Below, piece after piece: positions 18,451 through 25,821 of a stretch of 64,000 bases of DNA (positions are counted from its first letter, which is position 1; every line of letters starts with the position of its first letter). Made by a program: the position numbers and the translations under genes. The DNA is from Fructilactobacillus ixorae. GTDB taxonomy: Bacteria; Bacillota; Bacilli; Lactobacillales; Lactobacillaceae. The notes under the pieces were generated by a model. It was not told the origin of the DNA and ran no database searches. It saw only the letters and a program-made list of their open reading frames with translations. The DNA lies in NCBI RefSeq assembly GCF_024029915.1, contig NZ_CP097478.1, positions 1,054,001-1,118,000 of the forward strand. Reading direction: 5' to 3'.

Positions 18451-18858
18451 TTACGCGTCCTGTTCGACCATTCGCCAATCGCCTTCGTTGGCCTTCGAAA
18501 TTTGGGTTAAGAAATGTAACACGTTTTCCGCCCGTTGTGAATCGTGCTCGTTCAACTGGTTTAATCCTGCTCCGGTATTCATCGGTTGGCTGAGCTGAAA
18601 TTCACCAGCTTCATCAGCAGTTCCGGTGGCAAAGGCCACTACAGTTTCGCCCGTGGCAATCTTCGTCACGATAAAGAATAGAGAAAAGTCATCCTCATCG
18701 GTCATGTACGCTGGCATCGCCCAGATGTCGGGGGCAATTTCACTCATTTCATATTCCATAAACTTGTAGTCTTTATGATTCTGCTGGGTAACCGGCGTTT
18801 TTAAGGTAAACATTAGCTTCGCAAACGCGGGCTCCCCCAACTTAATTCCATCTTCCAC
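18451..18858 (-). CDS. Uncharacterised cytoplasmic protein
   Basis: About 135 residues, acidic, without membrane spans; family not recognised. The frame is open to an ATG at 18885 overlapping the RluA gene by 8 bp, but AAGGAGG stands 8 nt before a GTG at 18858, which is the better start (protein then begins EDGIKLGEPAF after fMet). Its place between RluA and ndt suggests cotranscription, not a shared function. Confidence 0.65.
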   Translation of the reverse strand: MEDGIKLGEPAFAKLMFTLKTPVTQQNHKDYKFMEYEMSEIAPDIWAMPAYMTDEDDFSLFFIVTKIATGETVVAFATGTADEAGEFQLSQPMNTGAGLNQLNEHDSQRAENVLHFLTQISKANEGDWRMVEQDA

Positions 18859-18877
18859 GGTTTTAGCCTCCTTCATG

Positions 18878-19753
18878 TCACTCATATTTTAGCATATCTG
18901 CTGGCAGGGGCGCCGTAAAATTCCGCTCCTGCCCCACAAAGGGGTCATCAAAACGCAGTTGCGCCGCATGGAGGGCCTGCCGGGTCATCCCCTGATAAAC
19001 CGGCCCACCGTATAGTTGGTCCCCGAGTAAGGGATGCCCCACAAACGCAAAGTGGACCCGAATTTGGTGCGTCCGCCCCGTGTGCAACTGCACTCGAACC
19101 CGGGTACAGGTTGCTCCCGCCTTTTCCACCCAGTATTCGGTCCGCGCGGCCTGACCGTTTGCAGTCACCTGTCGGGCAATCTCTGTTCCAACCCGTCCAA
19201 TCGGAAAGTCAAGCACGCCATGGGGCTGATCAAGCTGGCCAGTCACCACGGCCTGGTATTCCTTGTGAAGGGCGTGCTGGGCGAGAGCCTGGTTTGCGTA
19301 GCTATTGGCGAGCCGATCCTTGGCTACCAGCACCAAGCCACTGGTAAAGCGGTCGAGGCGGGTAATCACGTGGGGGCGTAAATCGGTGGCACCGGCAGCG
19401 ATCAAATGCCCTTTGACCCGATTCACCAACGTATCGGTGCGGTTCGTAGGCCCGGGGACGCTGGTTAACCCCGCCGGCTTATTCAGCACCAACCAGTGAT
19501 CGTCTTCAAACACAATCGCTAGGGGTCCCTGACTGGCCGGCACGTTTGGATCACTAAGTTCGGGGGGAAAGGTGACGGTTAGGGTTTCTGCGGGCGCAAT
19601 TAACCGGGTCGGGGTAACTAGGGTTCCGTTGACCAACAGGCTCTCTGGCTGCCGTTTCACTTCTTGATACAGGCGGTTACTGACGCCCGCTGTGGTTAAT
19701 AATTTTTTAACGGACAGGAATCCTGCCGTGTGATTTTGAAACTGGGCTTGCAT
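18878..19753 (-). CDS. RluA-family pseudouridine synthase
   Basis: 291 residues. A short N-terminal S4-like part is followed by the RluA core; the catalytic block HVITRLDRFTSGLVLVAK contains the essential Asp in RLD, and HTGRTHQIRVHFAFVGHPLLGD is the second family signature. It isomerises uridine in rRNA or tRNA; the target site cannot be read. The ATG at 19753 has GGAG 7 nt upstream and replaces a 25-codon longer open frame that runs through the neighbouring terminator. Confidence 0.92.
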   Translation of the reverse strand: MQAQFQNHTAGFLSVKKLLTTAGVSNRLYQEVKRQPESLLVNGTLVTPTRLIAPAETLTVTFPPELSDPNVPASQGPLAIVFEDDHWLVLNKPAGLTSVPGPTNRTDTLVNRVKGHLIAAGATDLRPHVITRLDRFTSGLVLVAKDRLANSYANQALAQHALHKEYQAVVTGQLDQPHGVLDFPIGRVGTEIARQVTANGQAARTEYWVEKAGATCTRVRVQLHTGRTHQIRVHFAFVGHPLLGDQLYGGPVYQGMTRQALHAAQLRFDDPFVGQERNFTAPLPADMLKYE

Positions 19754-19783
19754 TCTACTTCTCCAATTCATCAAGGGGGAGCC

Positions 19784-19820
19784 TAAAAATTGCTCACAAC
19801 CAACTGGTCGTGAGCAATTA
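19784..19820 (-). terminator. Terminator of the MFS gene
   Basis: On the minus strand AATTGCTCAC...GTGAGCAATT forms a long stem ending in TTTTT, between the MFS stop and the RluA start. Confidence 0.85.
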
Positions 19821-19834
19821 ATGGCCATGTTTAG

Positions 19835-21040
19835 TTAGCGAAACAGCTTGTGGCGAATGAAGAGGAGATCGTAAATCCCGATGCCCCCCATAATTAACAA
19901 GCCAATCCCAGAGACCCAAAAGGCCAACCGGGGACTGTTGGAACTAAAGACCTGATTGATACTGCCTAAGACCACGGGCGCTAGAAAAATCCCAACGTTA
20001 CTCCCGATTAACAGGATGGAAGTGGTCACGTTTAAAGTTCCCTTAGGGGCAATGTCCGTTGCCACGTTCAAGATGTAGGTCACCACCATTGTATCCAGCA
20101 TCGTTACCAAGAACATCCCTAGGGCTGCCGTAAAGAAGCTGTGCGCGAACCCGACGATTAACTGACTAACTCCCGTGGCAATCAGAGCAAACGGCAACAT
20201 GAACTTCCGAAAGGAACTCAGGGCGTTTCCAAACAGGATCCCCCCCATCAGTCCAAAGAACGGGGCAATACTGATAATCATAGCCGATTGTGCAATCGTT
20301 CCGATGTGAGTATTTTCAATAAACGACGACAACCGAACCGTTGCTCCCACGTAAGTTACTTGGTAGGCCGCTAGTAACATCGTCCAAAACACAACGTCCG
20401 GATTGAGCCGTGGTGAGTGCTGATCCACTTCCATTTTGGGCTCTTCCTTTGGTTCTGGAACAAAGTAATAGAACAAGCCTGCGACCGGAAAGGCCAGGGC
20501 GTACACAAGAAACGAACTGTGCCAACCGTAATCAACTAACAGGGCCCCGGCAATGTAGGCACAAATGGCATTCCCAAGCATTTCAAACCCACTACGGTAC
20601 CCCATAAGGCGGTCTTTCAGTTTCCCTTCAAAGAAGGTTCCAATCAAACTAACCGCGAGGCCGTTAATTAACCCGAGCCCAATTCCAAAGCAGAACCGGG
20701 ACAAGAGCACCACGTAGTAGTTGGTCGCTACCAGCGGGATGATCCCAAACACCCCACTGATGCCGAGCCCGACTAACACCGTGCGTTTGGGTTTCATGTA
20801 CTTGGCAACCCAGTTGCTCAACAGCAACATGATGATTACAGCGAGGGATGGCATCGTGGCAATGATTTCAATGGCGGAATACGAATGCCCCGGAAAGGCC
20901 TTCTCCCACTGAGGCACCGCCGCCGATACTGATAATGAACTCGCGAGGACCAGTGAAACTGCTAACAGGGAAAACCGCATCATTGGCGAATACGTCCCCC
21001 GTACCAAATCTGAAAATTTGAACCGTTTCATCTTTGCCAT
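19835..21040 (-). CDS. MFS transporter
   Basis: 401 residues with 12 predicted spans. The loop 2-3 region reads NWVAKYMKPKRTVLVG and GFEMLGNAI is in TM5, fitting the major facilitator superfamily; substrate unknown (drug or metabolite efflux is possible). The ATG at 21040 has AAAGGAG 8 nt upstream; the 88-codon longer frame crosses the promoter and is rejected. An inverted repeat at 21072-21089 lies between the promoter and start. Confidence 0.85.
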   Translation of the reverse strand: MAKMKRFKFSDLVRGTYSPMMRFSLLAVSLVLASSLSVSAAVPQWEKAFPGHSYSAIEIIATMPSLAVIIMLLLSNWVAKYMKPKRTVLVGLGISGVFGIIPLVATNYYVVLLSRFCFGIGLGLINGLAVSLIGTFFEGKLKDRLMGYRSGFEMLGNAICAYIAGALLVDYGWHSSFLVYALAFPVAGLFYYFVPEPKEEPKMEVDQHSPRLNPDVVFWTMLLAAYQVTYVGATVRLSSFIENTHIGTIAQSAMIISIAPFFGLMGGILFGNALSSFRKFMLPFALIATGVSQLIVGFAHSFFTAALGMFLVTMLDTMVVTYILNVATDIAPKGTLNVTTSILLIGSNVGIFLAPVVLGSINQVFSSNSPRLAFWVSGIGLLIMGGIGIYDLLFIRHKLFR

Positions 21041-21071
21041 GCCTGTTACTCCTTTGTCGATAAATATAATG

Positions 21072-21105
21072 CGAATGGCGTACCATTCGTTCTCGTACCA
21101 GTATA
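21072..21105 (-). promoter_or_regulatory. Promoter and candidate operator of the MFS gene
   Basis: A minus-strand TATACT -10 (21100-21105) is followed near +1 by a perfect inverted repeat CGAATGG-CGTA-CCATTCG (21072-21089). Position fits a repressor site that blocks transcription; the regulator is not adjacent. Confidence 0.5.
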
Positions 21106-21149
21106 GAAAAAGCCACGCCGAAATAAAAGGTTTCTTCGCGATTTCTTGC

Positions 21150-21178
21150 TTGTGATGGAGAAAAAACCGTGCTAAATT
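21150..21178 (+). promoter_or_regulatory. Promoter of the DUF4097 gene
   Basis: TTGTGA (21150-21155) and an extended TGC-TAAATT -10 (21170-21178) have 17-bp spacing, 30 bp before the ATG. Confidence 0.5.
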
Positions 21179-21207
21179 TAAAAGAAACGTAAGAAAGGAT
21201 GTTTCCC

Positions 21208-22161
21208 ATGTACAAAAAAACCATCGGGGTGGCCGTGCTCGGCCTCGCCCTGGCGGCCGTCCCCACCGTCCTGACCCCACCTTCATCACTGGCGGCCAGC
21301 TCACAAACCCAAACAGTCAAAAATACCGCCCAGCTCGATACCTTAGCGGTCAACGTGCCGGCACAGGTCACCGTGAAATCAGGAACCGAATTTACCGTGC
21401 AATCAAACTTTCAGGGACAACAAAAACCCGAAGTTAGTAAAAACGGCGATCACATCGAGGTCACCTTTAAGGACCAGAAACGTTGGGATGCCATCAAAAA
21501 CACCCACCAGAGCAAGCACCAGGTGGTCATTACCCTCCCTAAGATCACCAAGCCTAAGACGGTCAAGATTAACTCCGGCCCCCTGAACTTTAAAACCTCA
21601 ACTCCCATTCAAAACTTTCAGGCCTCCAGTAACGGAAGTAATCTGACGCTGAACCAAGCGCACTTCAAAGTAACCAAGCTGGAAAGTGCCAACGGGGACG
21701 TGCGGAGTAAGGACAGCGACCTCGGGCAAACTTCAATTAAGTCCGCGAGTGGAGACGTCTACTTTAAAAACACCAAAGCGCAGTCCATCCAGATAGAATC
21801 CGGCAGTGGCGACGTTGCCTTTGAAAAGGTCGATGCCGACCGTCCCGTTAAGATTAACAGTAGCGCGGGCGACATTGCCCTGAACCAAACCAACTTAACC
21901 AAGGTTACGCTGAACTCCGGCAGTGGAGAAATTGAAACCCACGATCTAATCGCCAAGGACCTTACCCTGAACAGCGGTTCTGGTGACGTCACCATGACGA
22001 GCCAGAAGCCAGCCACGTACGACCGACTGAAACTGAACAGTGAATCCGGCGACGTGCAGATTAAAAATGCCAAGATTAACCACAGTAGCATTAATCCTGA
22101 TGGTGGCGATTTGGACTTACAACACGTGTCCATCAAGCACAAAGAAGATCAGAATAACTAG
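21208..22161 (+). CDS. Secreted DUF4097-type beta-repeat protein
   Basis: 317 residues with a signal peptide (about residues 1-30, cleaved near LAASS) and no wall anchor. The body is made of short beta-strand repeats with recurring GSGDV/ASGDV/NGDV turns (at least eight), as in the DUF4097/adhesin-like beta-solenoid fold. It probably works outside the membrane. DUF4097 proteins are often linked to envelope stress regulators, but none is adjacent. The ATG at 21208 has AAAGGA 9 nt upstream; the ATG nine bases earlier has no spacer. Confidence 0.82.
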   Translation: MYKKTIGVAVLGLALAAVPTVLTPPSSLAASSQTQTVKNTAQLDTLAVNVPAQVTVKSGTEFTVQSNFQGQQKPEVSKNGDHIEVTFKDQKRWDAIKNTHQSKHQVVITLPKITKPKTVKINSGPLNFKTSTPIQNFQASSNGSNLTLNQAHFKVTKLESANGDVRSKDSDLGQTSIKSASGDVYFKNTKAQSIQIESGSGDVAFEKVDADRPVKINSSAGDIALNQTNLTKVTLNSGSGEIETHDLIAKDLTLNSGSGDVTMTSQKPATYDRLKLNSESGDVQIKNAKINHSSINPDGGDLDLQHVSIKHKEDQNN

Positions 22162-22176
22162 AGCTAGTTCTACCAC

Positions 22177-22216
22177 AAAAAAGGTGTTACTCAGTTTTTG
22201 AGTAACACCTTTTTTT
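22177..22216. terminator. Convergent terminator
   Basis: AAAAAAGGTGTTACTCA/TGAGTAACACCTTTTTT, a 17-bp stem between the DUF4097 gene and copB, usable in both directions. Confidence 0.93.
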
Positions 22217-22221
22217 ACGCA

Positions 22222-24321
22222 TTAATTTTCTTTTTTCAAATGTAACGTCAACGCATTGGCAGCCACAATCACCGTTGATAGCGACATGATGATTGCTCCC
22301 ACTGCGGGAGAGAGGACAATCCCAATCGGAGCCAGGATTCCGGCTGCTAGGGGCATGGCGATAATGTTGTAACCAGCTCCCCACCAGAGGTTTTCCACCA
22401 TCTTGCGGTTCGTAGCCTTGGCCAGGTCTAAGAAGTTGATGATATCTTCCGGATCACTACGGACTAACACGACGTCCGCGGAATCAATGGCCACATCGGT
22501 TCCGGCTCCAATCGCCACCCCAATGTTCGCCCGGGAGAGACTCGGGGCATCGTTAATTCCGTCTCCAACCATCATCACGTCATTCCCCTGGGCTTGCGTC
22601 TTGGCAATGACCTGTTCCTTATCCTGGGGCAAGAGTTCGGCGTGGTATTCAATGTCACCTAGTTCATGCGCCACTCGTTGCGCTGCTAACTTATTATCAC
22701 CCGTTAACATCACAGGTTTAATGTGCATCCGTTGCAGTTGTTGCATCAACCGGTGCGACTCCGGCCGCAACACGTCTCCTTGCGCCGTTAAGCCCAACAC
22801 CTGCTGTGCTTGGATCAGGTAGCTGACTGAGTTTCCAGCTCCCGCGAGGGTTTCAAACTGATTCCGATCATATGGCAAGTGGTGTTCGTCCAAGTACTTG
22901 GCCGTCACAATCTGGTAGAACTTGCCGTTGACCGTTCCGGTTACCCCGACCCCTTGAATGGCTTGCATGTCAGTGGCGGGCGTGATGGTTAAGCCCTGCT
23001 TTTTGGCTTCACTAACCAAGCCGGTTGCCAAGGGATGGCTGGAGTTCGCTTGCACGTCGGCAAACAGGTTTAACAGCTCCTGCTTCGATAGGTCACTCGT
23101 ACTAATCAAATCGTTTAGTTGGAAGACCCCCTTGGTCAGGGTTCCGGTCTTATCCATGAAAACGTAGTCTAAGTGTTTAACTTCTTCTAAGGCCTGCCGG
23201 TTTCTAACTAGCAACCCGTTTTGGGCTCCAATTGAGGTACTCCGGGCAATCACGAGGGGGACTGCCAAACCAAGGGCGTGGGGACAAGCGATTACGAGGA
23301 CCGTAACCATCCGTTCCAATCCCACGCTAAAGCCGCTGATAATGGTCCATACTACCAGTGCTAAAATCCCAATGATTAAAGCCGCGTAGAAGAGCCAGCG
23401 GGCAACCCGATTGGCAAGCGTTTCGGACTTTGATTTTTCCTTTTGGGCCTGTTGTACTAACTTAATAACCTGGGACAAGTATCCGTCACTGCTCGTGGCG
23501 GTCACTTCAACGTGCAAACTACCGTCACCGTTCACGGAACCACCGATCACCTTGCTCCCGGGTTGTTTGGTAACCGCCTTGGCTTCCCCCGTTACCAGTG
23601 CTTCGTTGACCGCACTGGAACCAGAAACGACTTGACCATCGGCCGGAATCTTTTCGCCTGGTTGAACCACAACGACCTGCTTCGTTTGCAGTTCACTCAC
23701 CGGCACGTCCTTGGTTTGGTCGCCCGTCGTGATTAAGTAGGCCGTGTCTGGTAATAAGGCGGCCATTTTTTGCAGCGCATTCCCAGCGTTCGTCACCGCA
23801 CCCATTTCAATCCAATGCCCTAACAGCATAATCACAATCAAGCTGGCTAATTCCCAGAAGAAGTCCATCACGTGGGCCTTGGGATTAATAAAGGTTTTGA
23901 TGACAAACGAGTATAAACTGTAGAGGTAGGCCACCGAAATCCCCATCGTAATTAGCGTCATCATCGCTGGGGCGTGCGCCTTTAGTTCTCCCTGTGCGCC
24001 TGAGAAGAATGGTTCTCCCCCATAGAAGAAAAGAATCGTTGAAAGAATCATTACCACCCAGTTAGAACCAGGGAACGTCATTTGAAAGGGCAAAACAATC
24101 CCCATGAAGGGTGACAATAATAGGATTGGAATCGCTAAAATAAGGGAAATCCAAAATCGTCGCTTAAAGTTGCCCATGTTCATCATGTGACCACCGCCCA
24201 TGTCCATTGACATGGAACCGTGGTTCATCGAGCCGTGGTTCATCTGCATGCCACTCCCTGATGACATGTTCATGTTGTGATCCATGTGCTGCATCTCGTG
24301 GCTGTGTTCTGTTGGTTTCAT
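22222..24321 (-). CDS. copB: Copper-translocating P-type ATPase CopB
   Basis: 699 residues. The first 50 are Met/His-rich (many M, H, G), replacing the CxxC heavy-metal domain. Eight spans follow. The channel motif is CPH (VIACPHALGLAVP), the CopB type, with phosphorylation site DKTGTLT and hinge GDGINDAPSL. It exports copper (or silver) from the cytoplasm. It lies 9 nt after copY and is controlled from the copY promoter. Confidence 0.95.
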   Translation of the reverse strand: MKPTEHSHEMQHMDHNMNMSSGSGMQMNHGSMNHGSMSMDMGGGHMMNMGNFKRRFWISLILAIPILLLSPFMGIVLPFQMTFPGSNWVVMILSTILFFYGGEPFFSGAQGELKAHAPAMMTLITMGISVAYLYSLYSFVIKTFINPKAHVMDFFWELASLIVIMLLGHWIEMGAVTNAGNALQKMAALLPDTAYLITTGDQTKDVPVSELQTKQVVVVQPGEKIPADGQVVSGSSAVNEALVTGEAKAVTKQPGSKVIGGSVNGDGSLHVEVTATSSDGYLSQVIKLVQQAQKEKSKSETLANRVARWLFYAALIIGILALVVWTIISGFSVGLERMVTVLVIACPHALGLAVPLVIARSTSIGAQNGLLVRNRQALEEVKHLDYVFMDKTGTLTKGVFQLNDLISTSDLSKQELLNLFADVQANSSHPLATGLVSEAKKQGLTITPATDMQAIQGVGVTGTVNGKFYQIVTAKYLDEHHLPYDRNQFETLAGAGNSVSYLIQAQQVLGLTAQGDVLRPESHRLMQQLQRMHIKPVMLTGDNKLAAQRVAHELGDIEYHAELLPQDKEQVIAKTQAQGNDVMMVGDGINDAPSLSRANIGVAIGAGTDVAIDSADVVLVRSDPEDIINFLDLAKATNRKMVENLWWGAGYNIIAMPLAAGILAPIGIVLSPAVGAIIMSLSTVIVAANALTLHLKKEN

Positions 24322-24330
24322 AATCTACAT

Positions 24331-24771
24331 CTACTCCTTTTCGTGTTCATGACAGGACGATTGCCGCGTCGGCAGGCAGTTACAGTCAACTTCTTCAGGA
24401 GCCGTCGGTAACTTCGCGGCTAGTTTGGCCTGTAACGCCTCGATGTCTGCCCGGCTAATCTCGGTCTTATTAACTAAATCAAGAAGCACCTGCCCCTTAT
24501 GCATCTCACAGAGTTGGCTAAACAGGGCTTCCGCCGTGTCGTTCATGGCGAGCTGTTCACTCACCTGCGGATGATACATAAACTGGCGGCCATCTTTCGT
24601 CGTGGTCAACAGGTCCTTGGCACATAAGCGCCGCAGTAAGGTTTTAATGGTCGACGCCGTCCAGTCCGACTGTTGTTGCAATTCCGTAATAATTTCCGTC
24701 GTCGAGCTGGGGCCTAACGACCACAGTAACCGCATAATCTTCCATTCTGCCGGGGTAATGTCCACCGGCAC
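24331..24771 (-). CDS. copY: Copper-responsive repressor CopY
   Basis: 146 residues of the BlaI/CopY family: an N-terminal winged helix (ITPAEWKIMRLLW) and a C-terminal Cys/His tail. Enterococcal CopY ends in CxCxxxxCxC; here the tail reads CNC, seven residues, C, then HEHE, so the last Cys is missing and His may substitute. It represses copYB and releases DNA with excess Cu+. GTG starts at 24771 or 24765 are both possible; neither has a strong site. Confidence 0.9.
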   Translation of the reverse strand: MPVDITPAEWKIMRLLWSLGPSSTTEIITELQQQSDWTASTIKTLLRRLCAKDLLTTTKDGRQFMYHPQVSEQLAMNDTAEALFSQLCEMHKGQVLLDLVNKTEISRADIEALQAKLAAKLPTAPEEVDCNCLPTRQSSCHEHEKE

Positions 24772-24805
24772 CTTTTTAGCTGTGATTTGCTCACCCCACT
24801 TCGTT

Positions 24806-24856
24806 TACATTTGTAAATTCAATTCTAAGTATAGTTTACAGCTGTAAACTATGCAA
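24806..24856 (-). promoter_or_regulatory. copYB promoter with two cop boxes
   Basis: On the minus strand TTGCAT (24851-24856) and TATACT (24828-24833) have 17-bp spacing. Two TACAnnTGTA operators are present: TACAGCTGTA (24837-24846) in the spacer and TACATTTGTA (24806-24815) downstream of the -10. This is the classical CopY operator arrangement. Confidence 0.92.
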
Positions 24857-24867
24857 CTAATTGGCTC

Positions 24868-24900
24868 ACTAAAAAAAGCCCTCCCGGGTGGGAAGTGCTT
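24868..24900 (-). terminator. Terminator of helD-coaA
   Basis: On the minus strand AAAGC-CTTCCC/GGGAGG-GCTTT with a T run, just after the coaA stop. Confidence 0.75.
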
Positions 24901-24904
24901 TGTC

Positions 24905-25819
24905 TTAGTAATTACGCAGGTACAAGCGGTCAATCAGATGCCGCTGCCCCTTATGAATGATCAAATTAGCGCGATCTCTGGTTGGCAAAATGTAATCGCG
25001 GAGGTTGGGTAAATTAACGGTGGCCCAGGTATGACGGGCGTGCGCCAGGGCCTGTTCCGGATCAGCTTGAGTGTAGCGATAAAAATAGTTATCTGGATCT
25101 GTAAAGGCGGTCTGCAACAGTTTTTGGAACCGCTTCAGATACCACGTTTCAATCAACTTCGGGTCGGCATCAATGTAGATCGCAAAATCCATAAAATCGC
25201 TCACGTACCGGTGGGCGGTGGCCGGCTGCTGGAGGGTGTTAATCCCCTCTACGATTAAAACGTCCGGTTGCCGCACCGCGGTGAATTCATCTGGGACCAG
25301 ATCATAGGTCTGATGGGAATAGACCGGCGCCTTCACCAGTGGTTCCCCAGCCTTCACCTGCAGTAAAAAGTTGATTAACCGCGGTAAATCGTAACTTTCC
25401 GGAAAGCCCTTGCGCGCTAACAAGCCCTTAGCTTGTAACGTCTTCGTCGGGTACAAAAAGCCGTCAGTGGTAACCAACTGGGTAGTCTGGTTCGGCAATA
25501 GTTCCGTTAACAAATCCTGTAACAACTGCGCCGTCGTTGATTTCCCGACCGCCACGCTCCCAGAAATTCCAATGATAAAGGGAATCGTGCGGGCCGGTTG
25601 GTGGAAAAAGGCGCTTTTGTGTTGTTGCCACTGCCGATAGGCATCAAACGCCCCCCGCAATAGCTGAATCAGAGGCATGTAGACCTGTTGCACGTCAGTC
25701 ATCGCCACCTGATCATGAAACGCCTTCAGGTGCTCGAGCGTCTGGGGAGCAATCGGTTGCAGGGTGGTGGGATATAGATCAGCCCAGGCTTGCTTATCAT
25801 ACCTAACAAAGTTTTCCAT
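24905..25819 (-). CDS. coaA: Pantothenate kinase (type I)
   Basis: 304 residues with P-loop GISGSVAVGKSTTA near residue 85, the usual type I CoaA arrangement. It phosphorylates pantothenate, the first step of CoA synthesis. It starts 2 nt after the helD stop with AAAGGAG inside the helD end, so the two are coupled in one transcript. Confidence 0.95.
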   Translation of the reverse strand: MENFVRYDKQAWADLYPTTLQPIAPQTLEHLKAFHDQVAMTDVQQVYMPLIQLLRGAFDAYRQWQQHKSAFFHQPARTIPFIIGISGSVAVGKSTTAQLLQDLLTELLPNQTTQLVTTDGFLYPTKTLQAKGLLARKGFPESYDLPRLINFLLQVKAGEPLVKAPVYSHQTYDLVPDEFTAVRQPDVLIVEGINTLQQPATAHRYVSDFMDFAIYIDADPKLIETWYLKRFQKLLQTAFTDPDNYFYRYTQADPEQALAHARHTWATVNLPNLRDYILPTRDRANLIIHKGQRHLIDRLYLRNY

Positions 25820-25821
25820 CG

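Noticed and set aside
20868..21371. Minus-strand frame across the MFS/DUF4097 divergent promoter
   Set aside because: It overlaps both real starts and their promoters and matches no protein pattern.
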